Below are positions 12,232 through 19,799 of a stretch of 26,988 nucleotides of DNA, one piece after another. The notes beneath the pieces were generated by a model. The model was given only the letters and a program-made list of their open reading frames with translations, did not search any database and was not told the DNA's origin. The position numbers and the translations under genes were made by a program. Position 1 is the first letter of the stretch. Each line of letters begins with the position of its first letter. The stretch is from a virus: IMG/VR virus record IMGVR_UViG_3300025131_000342, positions 1 through 26,988 of that record; one strand, 5' to 3'.

Positions 12232-13771
12232 TCATATATTCGAAAATAGAGATAGAAAGCTAAGTAACCTCTTAAGATTAGGAGATTATTTGGGAAGATC
12301 GTTACGAGAAAATACTGTTTTATTTTCTATTGATGATAAGAATGCAAGAGTATCCTACTTAACTGAAAGTAAAAAGATCGTCTCTGGCGACTATTCTTTT
12401 AAGGATGGCATAAAATTTGATTTTATTGTTGTAGAGGACTTTGATCTATATTCAGATGAAAATAAATTTGATAATTTAATTGATAATAAAATTTCTTTAT
12501 TTGTAGAGTCCCTGTATACAGACAACTTCCCTAATGCACAGAGTTCTTTTTCTGATATTTTAGAAAGTTGGGAAAGTAGATTTAAATTTGATACTACTAG
12601 AAGAAAACTTCAAGAGAAAAGTATTAAGTTTAATGATTCAAATGATATTCTTTCTACACCTGAATTTCATAATTTCGTTCAATTAGCTCCTGATATCGCA
12701 GAATTCTTACAAGAGAATTCAGATTCTATTTTAGAGATTCCTGAAATAGTAAATGGTATTAAATTATCTAATACGGTAGCTAAAGCTTTTAATATCAAAA
12801 GACTTAATTATATTACTTTAGAGGAGTCAGGCACCTTCAGAGTATCAGATACAAATAATAAATCAATATACGAAATGATTTGTAGACAAGAGCTTGTTAA
12901 AAAGGAATTATTAGAGTCTAAAAGTGATTTTAATGCTTCTTGGGCTACAAGCAAGAAAGTAAAGGCTTTAGCTGGTCTTCTCTATGAAGAAAATCATAAT
13001 AAAATTCAGGAAAGTTTAGGAGAAGCCATAGAAGAAGTTCCTTACTTAGCTTTTGTAAGTAAAAAAAGCTTAGGAGAGGCTATTGAAAGCTCTTTAATGA
13101 TTTCGGAGAGTGTTGAAATCCCTGAGGTACATATTAAAAAATATGTTTCTACTCTTTTTGAGATGAAAAAGCCTGTAAAAGAAGAACTTCTTTCAATTTT
13201 AAATGAAAAATACGGTATTAATGTTCAAAATCTTAAAGAAGTTCCTTCTTTTAAGAGTCTTATTAATACTCAGGTAGTCGTTTTAGAAACCCTTGCAAGA
13301 GTTTCTCCTAAAAAATCTATACAAAAGAAAGTTATTAGAGAATTTGTTGAGATCCTTAAAGGGAAATCAGGAGTTCAAAGTCTTGATGTTAATGATTGTT
13401 TAAAACTTATCTTTGAATCAGCTAATATTTCTTCTTTATTTGAAGATGAAGAGTTAATCAACCAATGGTCTGATGATTCTTACTCTGCTGATGTAGAAGA
13501 TAGCTTAGAAACTTTAACTCATATAGAATACGAAGATTCTGAGGATTCTATAGAGGAAGAAGAGGGGGAGCAAGAAGCTGAAGAAGGGGAGGAAACTCCA
13601 CAAGAGCCTGATCCTATGGAAGAGGATCCTGAAGAAGAAGAAGAAGAGGCACCAGCAGAGCCTGAAGAAGAAATAAGTAAGGAAGACTTTAAAGAAGCAA
13701 TGAAAGATTTAGAGGACCTTTTATCTGATATTTCACCTAAATCAGGACCTCTTGATGATTCCGATGAATAG
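12224..13771 (+). CDS. large acidic protein after portal, candidate prohead core/scaffold
   Basis: A 515-residue protein not recognised as a known family. About residues 1-420 are charged and helical. The last ~95 residues are extremely acidic (EEEEGEQEAEEGEETPQEPD, then runs of E) and finish with a helix (DFKEAMKDLEDLLSDI). It lies where T4 has genes 21 and 22. It contains many [L/I]-x-E sites before a small residue: LTE/S, ILE/S, LLE/S, LGE/A twice, ISE/S and IFE/S. T4 scaffold gp22 is acidic and is degraded by the prohead protease at such sites, so a scaffold that attracts the basic tagged proteins is a reasonable inference. T4 gp22 is only 269 residues. No hydrophobic segment is seen. Confidence 0.5.
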   Translation: MYDHIFENRDRKLSNLLRLGDYLGRSLRENTVLFSIDDKNARVSYLTESKKIVSGDYSFKDGIKFDFIVVEDFDLYSDENKFDNLIDNKISLFVESLYTDNFPNAQSSFSDILESWESRFKFDTTRRKLQEKSIKFNDSNDILSTPEFHNFVQLAPDIAEFLQENSDSILEIPEIVNGIKLSNTVAKAFNIKRLNYITLEESGTFRVSDTNNKSIYEMICRQELVKKELLESKSDFNASWATSKKVKALAGLLYEENHNKIQESLGEAIEEVPYLAFVSKKSLGEAIESSLMISESVEIPEVHIKKYVSTLFEMKKPVKEELLSILNEKYGINVQNLKEVPSFKSLINTQVVVLETLARVSPKKSIQKKVIREFVEILKGKSGVQSLDVNDCLKLIFESANISSLFEDEELINQWSDDSYSADVEDSLETLTHIEYEDSEDSIEEEEGEQEAEEGEETPQEPDPMEEDPEEEEEEAPAEPEEEISKEDFKEAMKDLEDLLSDISPKSGPLDDSDE

Positions 13772-13799
13772 TAGACTATAATGGTTAAAGAGTACTTAC

Positions 13800-14549
13800 A
13801 TGACAACGACCCCTTATTTTTTAACTATAAATCTAGACGCTGATAATTTAATAACTTCTCAATCAGGACTAAACAATGCAGAGGTTCTTTCTACTATAGA
13901 TGCTGCTCCTGCGGGTCTAGGTTATGTTGTTTGTGGAACTGGCGTAGATGTTCCAATCGGTGATGTTCCTATTGGGAATTTAGCTGCGGGAGATTTATTT
14001 TTATCTAATAATGATATTTTAGTTAGAGACTTATCTGTAGGGACTTCGCTTAGTTCTCATGTCAATGCCAGCGTCCAACTAGATTCTTCTTCTATTACAG
14101 TAAGCTCTTGTCCAGTTCCCCCTCCGTGGTCTTTTGTTGAAGTTACTGCTGATGATGGACAGAATACCGCTACTCCATATTATTTTGCTTCAGGATCCAG
14201 TCAAGCAACTACAGAACTTGCTGCCCACAATATAACTTGGGATTCTACTGAAAGTTATTTCACTATAGCTAACGCTGGTTGGTATGAGTTTGAGATGCAA
14301 GGAAGTATTGTAGTTGGGGCCAGCCCAACTGATGTTACAACTTCTATAGTACAAACTGATGGTCTAGGAGGTACTGAGATAGAAAAGATTGATAAGTTAC
14401 AGAGAATCAGAACCAATATAGATCCTCATGATATAATGATCAAATGGGTGGGGTATTGTGCAGCAGATAACTATACCTGTAAATTAGATGGAGACAATAC
14501 AGTTTTAATGAATAAAGGCTCTACATTCACCTGTAAGAGGATAAATTAA
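13800..14549 (+). CDS. virion protein with C1q/TNF-like C-terminal domain
   Basis: A 249-residue protein. The N-terminal ~115 residues are Asp/Asn/Gly-rich and beta-like (DVPIGDVPIGNLAAGDLF repeats, VSSCPVPPPW). The C-terminal ~130 residues contain YFTIANAGWYEFEMQGSIVV, followed by alternating strands up to STFTCKRIN. The F-x-I-x-x-x-G-x-Y-x-F pattern is typical of C1q/TNF-like jelly rolls found at the tips of phage fibres and head fibres. Likely an exposed trimeric virion protein. Its place after the head genes suggests a head fibre, but tail use is possible. The ATG at 13800 has AAAGAG upstream; a TATAATG lies 16 bases before it. Confidence 0.6.
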   Translation: MTTTPYFLTINLDADNLITSQSGLNNAEVLSTIDAAPAGLGYVVCGTGVDVPIGDVPIGNLAAGDLFLSNNDILVRDLSVGTSLSSHVNASVQLDSSSITVSSCPVPPPWSFVEVTADDGQNTATPYYFASGSSQATTELAAHNITWDSTESYFTIANAGWYEFEMQGSIVVGASPTDVTTSIVQTDGLGGTEIEKIDKLQRIRTNIDPHDIMIKWVGYCAADNYTCKLDGDNTVLMNKGSTFTCKRIN

Positions 14550-14561
14550 AGGAAAAACCTA

Positions 14562-14798
14562 ATGACACAAGATAAAAAAACATTTATAACAAAGGACACA
14601 CTAATGCCATTAGGTATGGTACTCGCTCTCTGTGGAGGGGTGGTCTGGATAAGTACTCAGCTTACTAATATTAATTATAAGCTAGATATGCTGGAAGGAA
14701 AGTTGGAAGACCAATGGACCAAGAGAGATATGGAAAACTGGGGTCTTAAACTAAAAATGGGAAACCCCAATATAACAATTCCCAACTTGGATAACTAA
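14562..14798 (+). CDS. small membrane-anchored coiled-coil protein
   Basis: A 78-residue protein with one transmembrane segment at about 14-32 (LMPLGMVLALCGGVVWIST), then a heptad-like region (INYKLDMLEGKLEDQW, 37-52). AGGA precedes the ATG. This layout, short cytoplasmic N-terminus, membrane helix and coiled coil, is common among phage holin-like or i-spanin-like proteins; no enzyme or lipobox is present. It is directly followed by another one-helix protein (14800), and the pair could form a lysis or membrane-remodelling unit. The lysis assignment is inference; no endolysin is in the window. Confidence 0.5.
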   Translation: MTQDKKTFITKDTLMPLGMVLALCGGVVWISTQLTNINYKLDMLEGKLEDQWTKRDMENWGLKLKMGNPNITIPNLDN

Positions 14799-14799
14799 T

Positions 14800-15042
14800 A
14801 TGAAATACTTAACGAAAGAGAACATTTTACTTGCCATGGTGGGATTTTTATTCCTTGTGCAGGTCAATGACATGAGAAAGGACCGTGGACGCTCTGGGAG
14901 CCCCCGTGGTGCGATTATGGAGAGAATGCGCGGTATGGATCGTGGAGACTGGGGAGACCGTATGGAGGGAATGAGGAAGGCTAAGAAGGGCAAAGCAGAA
15001 AAGGTCGTTTTAAGCGAAGACTGCTGCGAGAAGAAAAGCTAA
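14800..15042 (+). CDS. small membrane protein with Arg/Gly/Met-rich tail
   Basis: An 80-residue protein with a hydrophobic N-terminal segment at about 9-22 (ILLAMVGFLFLVQV), then a highly charged tail rich in Arg, Gly and Met (RDRGRSGSPRG-type and MRGMDRGDWGDRMEGMRK) ending in EDCCEKKS. The Cys pair could crosslink or bind metal. One base separates it from the previous gene. Its TAA at 15040-15042 interlocks with the stop codon of the convergent gene at 15039. Possible partner of 14562-14798. Function unknown. Confidence 0.48.
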   Translation: MKYLTKENILLAMVGFLFLVQVNDMRKDRGRSGSPRGAIMERMRGMDRGDWGDRMEGMRKAKKGKAEKVVLSEDCCEKKS

Positions 15043-15263
15043 TCTATCATATGTCCTTGTTTTAACAAATTTATAAATCTTTGAGTATATTGCTCTTTAA
15101 GAATAGAAATTTCTCTATAAATATTTAATATTCTTTTATGGCCTTCTTCTGAAATTTCTCTTGTTTTTATAAACTTAAGATCTTCTAGTAAAGAATCAAT
15201 TTTTGATCTCTCATTAGATGTAAATACATATTTATCTTTTTTCATTTGATTTAGATTTTTCAT
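15039..15263 (-). CDS. small helical protein downstream of uvsW (uvsW.1-like by position)
   Basis: A 74-residue charged helical protein (SKIDSLLEDLKFIK, EGHKRILNIYREISILKEQY). Its ATG overlaps the end of the helicase gene by 4 bases, so the two are co-translated. In T4 the gene after uvsW, uvsW.1, also encodes a small protein of about this length thought to work with UvsW. The similarity claimed here is of size and position, not residue-level homology. Confidence 0.55.
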   Translation of the reverse strand: MKNLNQMKKDKYVFTSNERSKIDSLLEDLKFIKTREISEEGHKRILNIYREISILKEQYTQRFINLLKQGHMID

Positions 15264-16627
15264 AAAATTATAACTTCATGTCCCTCATTTTGATAATGTC
15301 GTTTTCTTGCTCTAGAGTGTTCTAGTAAATATTTTTCTTTATCTAGGAAATCATAGATATATACTACTTCTTTGCTATCGTGTCTTCTTAAGGCTCGTCC
15401 TAATGCTTGTAAGGTAGCTATTTCAGATTTCATTCCTCTGGCATTGATAAAGTGGGTTATTTCTTCAATGTTAATCCCTGTTTGGAGTATTTTAGTGCCA
15501 ATGAGGATAGAAGACTCTCCGCATCCTCTGAATCTAGATATAGCGTTATACCTTTCTCCGACCGAATCAGCCCCTTCCAGGAATTCGCAGTTGCTTCCAC
15601 ATAGGTCTTCCAGGGTTCTTCCGTGATCAAGCGACTTGGTAAGAATAAGGATACGGGCTCTTTTATTTTTTCTTTTAATGTCATCTACAATCTCTCTTAT
15701 TATTTTGTTTCTAATATCATTTTCAATGATGTATTGTTCATATACTTCTAAATAGGATAAATCTTCATCGGCCCCACTTGCCGCATATGTTCTGTCAACT
15801 AATTGAATGATAGGTCTTGCCAATTTTCCTGACTCTACTAAATCTGAAGTTTCAACTATTTCCCAAACTTCTCCAAGGGCTCCTTCTAGATTATATCTAG
15901 CTATATTTTCTCTTGGTGGTGTAGCGGTAAATCCTAAACGAATTTTTGCCTTAGGAAAAGCTCTTATAGCTGCTAAGGTAAGTTTTCCGTTAGCAAATTC
16001 ATGACACTCATCTACCATCAACACTTCAGTTTCTTTAAGATGAGTGTCCAGGATCTTTTCGATACTTTGGACCGTACAAAGCATAATATCCCCATAAATA
16101 TAACCTTCGCCGTAACATAGGCCAACATTATCAATTCCGCAGGTATCAGTAAGAAATTTATAAGTTTGTGTGAGTAATTGTTTTGCATTGAATAATAACA
16201 CCATCTTCTTCCCAGCCCATGCTTTTACGAGGGCTGCCATAATTAAAGTTTTTCCTGAACCAGTAGGAGACTTAACTACTCCTCGTTGGCACTCTAAAGC
16301 TTTTTTTATAAGTTTTTCTTGATAATCGTAAAAGGAAAAATTATCAATATCGTAATAACCGTGAGTAATCTGTTTTTTATAAGAATATGTTATTTCGGGA
16401 GTACAATCAATTTTTTCTAGATCCTTTATTACTTTAGACAGTAAGCCTGTTCTAAAAATACCCCCTCCAGAGATAAATCTTTTCTTACCGTCCCACCTGT
16501 GGCTTTTATATCTTGGAGAATATTCAGATCCGGGAATTTTAAAACTATATAGCTGTATTAAAGCATTAAGTAATTGAGGATTATCTGTTTCAATTTTAGA
16601 TTTTAAATTTCCTACATGTATCTTCAT
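15260..16627 (-). CDS. uvsW: UvsW-like SF2 DNA/RNA-DNA helicase
   Basis: A 455-residue superfamily 2 helicase. Motif I is SPTGSGKT (120-127), motif II DECH (206-209), motif III LGFTATPPR, and motif VI region ATLQALGRALRRHD. An N-terminal region (1-110, including RWDGKKRFIS) corresponds to the small DNA-binding domain of T4 UvsW, which is slightly longer at about 500 residues. In T4, UvsW unwinds R-loops and branched DNA and switches replication from origin-primed to recombination-dependent mode late in infection. Here it lies among late genes on the opposite strand with its own TATAATA box six bases from the ATG, fitting the late expression known for T4 uvsW. Confidence 0.93.
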   Translation of the reverse strand: MKIHVGNLKSKIETDNPQLLNALIQLYSFKIPGSEYSPRYKSHRWDGKKRFISGGGIFRTGLLSKVIKDLEKIDCTPEITYSYKKQITHGYYDIDNFSFYDYQEKLIKKALECQRGVVKSPTGSGKTLIMAALVKAWAGKKMVLLFNAKQLLTQTYKFLTDTCGIDNVGLCYGEGYIYGDIMLCTVQSIEKILDTHLKETEVLMVDECHEFANGKLTLAAIRAFPKAKIRLGFTATPPRENIARYNLEGALGEVWEIVETSDLVESGKLARPIIQLVDRTYAASGADEDLSYLEVYEQYIIENDIRNKIIREIVDDIKRKNKRARILILTKSLDHGRTLEDLCGSNCEFLEGADSVGERYNAISRFRGCGESSILIGTKILQTGINIEEITHFINARGMKSEIATLQALGRALRRHDSKEVVYIYDFLDKEKYLLEHSRARKRHYQNEGHEVIIL

Positions 16628-16633
16628 TTCTAC

Positions 16634-16640
16634 TATTATA
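16634..16640 (-). promoter_or_regulatory. TATAATA late-promoter-like box before uvsW
   Basis: TATAATA on the minus strand, six bases (GTAGAA) before the ATG at 16627; no ribosome site fits. Belongs to the short-gap class. T4 uvsW is a known late-promoter gene, which supports reading these boxes as late promoters. Confidence 0.5.
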
Positions 16641-16671
16641 GATAGACTTTGCCTCTTATAAGGATATTATT

Positions 16672-17421
16672 ATGGAAAACGAAACAACATTGAGTAAGCA
16701 GCCTGATGTAGCGGAAGCTGTTGATAACATATTAGAAAATTTACCTTCTGAACTAGAAGAAGTTATAGATTTACCTTCTAGATCAAAATTTTATAGTTTG
16801 AAAGATCCAGCAGAAGGGATTAAAATTAGACCTATGAATTTTTCAGACGAAAAGGCAATCGTTCAGGCTGCTACTAAAGACTCTATTAATATTCTTTTGA
16901 CAAGATGCGTGTCAAATATTGATGTTACTCAGCTTCTTCAATTTGATAAACTTTATTTACTAATGAAGATTAGAGAAGTATCTTTTGGAAGCAATTATAG
17001 TGTAAATCTTATATGTGATGCCTGTAATAATAAAAATGTAGTTACTTACGATATAGGAAGTTTTAGAATAAAACTTATTCCAGAAGACTTAGAAGATCCT
17101 AGAGATCTTTTTCTTGAAGCTATTGGAAAGACCGCAAAGGTCCGTTTCCCCAGAGTGCAAGACGAAGTTTATATTACAAATAGTGCAAAAGTAATGGATA
17201 ATTTATGGAGATTTGTTGTGTCTATTGATGGACATGATAATAAAGCTGTTATTAGTAAAGTTATTCAAAAATTACCTTCAAAAGATGTACATCTTTTAAT
17301 GAATGATATTTTTGGTTCTGATTATGGTTTGGATACAAAAGGCCAAGTAAAGTGTGATAGCTGTGGTCATATCCAAATTTCGGAGTTGCCTATCGGCACC
17401 GATTTTTTTACGCTGAGTTAG
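16672..17421 (+). CDS. gp26/gp51-family baseplate hub / tail assembly chaperone, zero-frame product
   Basis: A 249-residue protein of the T4 gp26/gp51 type. After an acidic N-terminus, IDLPSRSKFYSL and GIKIRPMNFSDEKAI (about 33-63) match the usual start of this family. Two Cys pairs, C115-x2-C118 and C228-x2-C231, would form a zinc site. The ATG follows TATAAGGATATTATT. In T4 these proteins are needed for hub assembly but absent from the finished virion, and they are regarded as counterparts of lambda gpG-type tape measure chaperones. The tape measure gene follows downstream (22517). Near its end the frame crosses a seven-T slippery site and can continue in the -1 frame (see 17409-17603). Confidence 0.8.
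   Translation: MENETTLSKQPDVAEAVDNILENLPSELEEVIDLPSRSKFYSLKDPAEGIKIRPMNFSDEKAIVQAATKDSINILLTRCVSNIDVTQLLQFDKLYLLMKIREVSFGSNYSVNLICDACNNKNVVTYDIGSFRIKLIPEDLEDPRDLFLEAIGKTAKVRFPRVQDEVYITNSAKVMDNLWRFVVSIDGHDNKAVISKVIQKLPSKDVHLLMNDIFGSDYGLDTKGQVKCDSCGHIQISELPIGTDFFTLS
17403..17409 (+). promoter_or_regulatory. T-TTT-TTT slippery site for -1 frameshifting
   Basis: Seven T residues read in zero frame as GAT TTT TTT ACG. This is the X-XXY-YYZ layout in which both tRNAs keep full pairing after a -1 slip. The zero-frame stop follows three codons later at 17419-17421. No strong downstream hairpin was found by eye. Confidence 0.65.
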
Positions 17422-17603
17422 ATCAAACACTTGATCTAGATGAATTGCTTTTAGAAGCCTATATACTTGTGCATAGGGTAGGGTTTACCTATAAAGATGT
17501 AAAAGAGCTTACCAGAACTGAAAGAACAGCGTTCTTAAAATTATTTAAAGAAGAATTAAAAAGAGAAGAAAATGAAATTAAACGGGCACAATCTAGTAGA
17601 TAG
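17409..17603 (+). CDS. -1 frame extension of the tail chaperone (G-T-like fusion)
   Basis: After a -1 slip at 17403-17409 the frame continues from TAC at 17409 for 64 codons to the TAG at 17601-17603, giving a fusion of 310 residues. There is no ATG in this frame. It encodes YAELDQTLDLDELLLEAYIL, then VHRVGFTYKDVKELTRTERT and AFLKLFKEELKREENEIKRA. The hydrophobic helix, the GFTYKDVKELTRTER turn and a charged E/K-rich end are features of T parts in G-T tail chaperone pairs, where a minor frameshift product binds the tape measure protein. Without it, this 150-base stretch would be an empty gap between closely packed genes. The last 32 bases overlap the next gene. Confidence 0.68.
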   Translation, partial: YAELDQTLDLDELLLEAYILVHRVGFTYKDVKELTRTERTAFLKLFKEELKREENEIKRAQSSR

Positions 17604-18516
17604 GGGAAATAGACCAACCGTTCTTCAGCGAGTGGGATTGCAAACTTTTTTTGTTAATGACGGAGTATACATTGATCCATATCAAGTAAGCTCTGTAATG
17701 ATATTTAAAAAGTCTGATCTTAACGCTAATAATATCGCAACTACCATAGGGTCTGATGGGTTAGTATTATCAACAGCTAGTCCGTACATGAGATTTGCTC
17801 CGTCAGGGGATATTACCGATGTAGATTTTGATGCTTTCGATCCTGAGGAGTATACTGCAACCAACGATAACTTTGCAAGTAGTGTTTATCGAACGGGTGT
17901 AGGGACTTATGTTTGTGTTCTAGATGAACTTATTAGTTTAAGTGGAGATTGGCAAGGATCAGCTTTATCTAATACAGCATCCTCTGTTGATGATTTTGTA
18001 GATATTTGGACAGTAAAAATAGCAGAAGGTAGTAGCTTTCAAACTCTTATAAATAATTTCCATTTATATGGAGATACTGTTTTTACTTTAACAGAGCCTC
18101 TTCTACTACAAACTAGGACTCACCTAGCAAATAGGCACATAAAAATAGGATCTAAAATTAATCTTAAATTTACAAACGATATTACAGTAGAAAATGGAAA
18201 TATAGATCAGGGTGTTATTAATATATTTAAAGAGTCTGCTATAACAAACGCTCAAGTAGAAATTGTAAAATTAAATGAAGATGTGAATTTACCGTCAAGG
18301 GTAACTGTTTCTGCTTTTGATAATGCAACAGTAAGTGGACTTGTCAGTATTACAACTGACAATACTGTAGTATTTCCTTTAGATACTACCTCTATTCAAA
18401 CAGTTCTTTCTGCTAGTGGTGGTGGATCAGTAACAGGAACATATACTGCTCAGATTAAATTTAATTTAATTGATGAATTAATTCTTAGTCCTCTTTTCCA
18501 TTTTATAGTAAAATAA
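17572..18516 (+). CDS. probable virion structural protein, 314 aa
   Basis: Soluble beta-rich protein. Conserved-looking opening KLNGHNLVDRGNRPTVLQRV, then V-Y-I-D-P-Y near 34-39 and TGVGTYVCVLDE (about 110-121). The C-terminal half is a long series of short strands (SITTDNTVVFPLDT, GTYTAQIKFNL) ending LFHFIVK. Many T4-like environmental phages carry an uncharacterised structural protein of this appearance in the tail/baseplate region, but I cannot name the family. The ATG lies inside the frameshift extension and is preceded by AGAAGAAA, so translation may depend on ribosomes finishing the chaperone gene. A baseplate or tail role is inferred from position. Confidence 0.58.
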   Translation: MKLNGHNLVDRGNRPTVLQRVGLQTFFVNDGVYIDPYQVSSVMIFKKSDLNANNIATTIGSDGLVLSTASPYMRFAPSGDITDVDFDAFDPEEYTATNDNFASSVYRTGVGTYVCVLDELISLSGDWQGSALSNTASSVDDFVDIWTVKIAEGSSFQTLINNFHLYGDTVFTLTEPLLLQTRTHLANRHIKIGSKINLKFTNDITVENGNIDQGVINIFKESAITNAQVEIVKLNEDVNLPSRVTVSAFDNATVSGLVSITTDNTVVFPLDTTSIQTVLSASGGGSVTGTYTAQIKFNLIDELILSPLFHFIVK

Positions 18517-18550
18517 TATATTTCTTCTAATTTTTAAAACTATATATTAG

Positions 18551-18557
18551 TATAATA
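18551..18557 (+). promoter_or_regulatory. TATAATA late-promoter-like box with leader
   Basis: TATAATA followed by GGAG and, 13 bases after the box, the ATG at 18571. Placed in the 54-base gap after the 314-residue protein, it starts a new unit of two unknown virion-type genes. Confidence 0.5.
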
Positions 18558-18570
18558 GGAGAAATATATT

Positions 18571-19140
18571 ATGCCCTCAATGCCCGACGATCCCTTCCAC
18601 CCTATACAAGCCGTAAACAGGTATGGACCTGGAACGGGTATGAGTACTTCTGGAAACACCAGCAGTACTGGGTACATGATATGGACAGAAACCACCCAAA
18701 CGCTAAATGGGTGGTGGGAAAGAGTGTGGGAGTGGCAAGACGACTTAATAGCATCCTCATGTGGATCCATAAAAGGTTCTTGGATTCTATATCATATGGA
18801 TGTAACTACTCGCAAACAAATAGGAGATCATTCTTTTGCGAGTGGATTAACTTTATTTCACGATATAGATTATTTCTCAGATAGTGTTTCAGGGGGTTGG
18901 GGTACATCTGGACTTCTGTATACTGTTTCTGCTGGATATACTAGGGTATCTGGAATAGATGGAGAAGAAGGGGTATGTAATCACACTATAGATTCTATAA
19001 CAGCGTATCTCCCAGGTCAGTATGATTTACCAAACGGACAGGATACCTCTGCTACTTGGCTCTCACAATTTAATGCTTCAGTTAATACTGTGGCTCAGAT
19101 ATACTGTCCAGACTGGAATCCTACCCTAGTGATACTCTAA
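18571..19140 (+). CDS. unknown Trp/Gly/Ser-rich protein, possible virion component
   Basis: A 189-residue protein beginning MPSMPDDPFHPIQAVNRYGP. It is rich in Trp, Tyr, Thr and Ser, with strand-like runs (STGYMIWTETTQTLNGWWER; LYTVSAGYTRVSGIDGEE) and few Lys. It has no signal peptide or membrane segment. Such composition is typical of fibre, tip or surface proteins. It is paired with the next gene (10-base gap with GGAG) and the two share the aromatic, low-Lys style, though I see no sequence repeat between them. No family recognised. Confidence 0.52.
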   Translation: MPSMPDDPFHPIQAVNRYGPGTGMSTSGNTSSTGYMIWTETTQTLNGWWERVWEWQDDLIASSCGSIKGSWILYHMDVTTRKQIGDHSFASGLTLFHDIDYFSDSVSGGWGTSGLLYTVSAGYTRVSGIDGEEGVCNHTIDSITAYLPGQYDLPNGQDTSATWLSQFNASVNTVAQIYCPDWNPTLVIL

Positions 19141-19150
19141 GGAGTTTATT

Positions 19151-19783
19151 ATGGCTAATATACCTAACGGATACCTTATGCAAACGGCTATGGCTAGACG
19201 AAAGTACATAGCCGAGGCAGCCCAAAATACTAGTGATCAGAAATCAGGAAAGGAATCTAATTGTGTTTGTATTCATGCAGGGTGGATGTCAATACAGATT
19301 TATAAAGACATTGCTTCAGGAGTGTTTTCTTATACTGCTTGGGGGAAGGAAAAGATGAGTTGTGCTACGGATTCTTATCCTGCTTCTTGGTCCAATGGTG
19401 AGTGGGGTGTCCAAGGGGAACATGCGGGGTTTGGAGGGGCAGAACAAACCGATGTGGTTACCCTAGACCTATGGTTTTCTAAGGAATGTAATGAGTGTAC
19501 TAGAAGACCCTGCAATGTTTTCCAAGAATGGTTTATCCCACGGGCAGGGGGGACTATTACAGGTTCAGGAAAGTATAATAGTATGCCTGATTGGGCTAAA
19601 CTGCTATATGAGGCTGGGGAAGATCTGAAGTTCACGAATACAGAAAAGGATAACATTATTATTTCTTGGCTGGATTGGATGGATTCTACTAGTTCTTGGC
19701 CTGGAGGTAAAGATCCACAAAAGAAAACATGTAGAGAAGTTGAACCGTGGTGTAAAAGAGGTGGGGGAGACCCTTTTAATTAA
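19151..19783 (+). CDS. unknown Cys/Trp-rich protein, possible virion component
   Basis: A 210-residue protein with an opening NGYLMQTAMARRKYIAEAAQ helix, then eight Cys: a NCVCIHAGW motif, one near MSCATD, a C-x2-C-x4-C cluster (KECNECTRRPC) and two near the end (TCREVEPWC). It is also Trp- and Gly-rich. The Cys clusters could bind metal (zinc or iron), as in some tail tips and fibre ends. AAGGAG precedes the ATG by seven bases. It ends three bases before the convergent primase stop. Function unknown; a structural role is inferred from position only. Confidence 0.52.
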   Translation: MANIPNGYLMQTAMARRKYIAEAAQNTSDQKSGKESNCVCIHAGWMSIQIYKDIASGVFSYTAWGKEKMSCATDSYPASWSNGEWGVQGEHAGFGGAEQTDVVTLDLWFSKECNECTRRPCNVFQEWFIPRAGGTITGSGKYNSMPDWAKLLYEAGEDLKFTNTEKDNIIISWLDWMDSTSSWPGGKDPQKKTCREVEPWCKRGGGDPFN

Positions 19784-19799
19784 TTCTAAAGAGAATTAA
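19780..19799. terminator. possible bidirectional hairpin between convergent genes
   Basis: TTAATTCT, loop AAAG, then AGAATTAA: a perfect 8-bp AT-rich stem exactly where the rightward virion gene and the leftward primase gene meet. There is no clear T-run on either side, so termination is possible but not shown. Confidence 0.3.

Noticed and set aside
13519-13806. Leftward Ser-rich frame opposite the acidic protein's tail
   Set aside because: The Ser/Gly runs are just the complement of the GAA/GAG repeats encoding poly-Glu.
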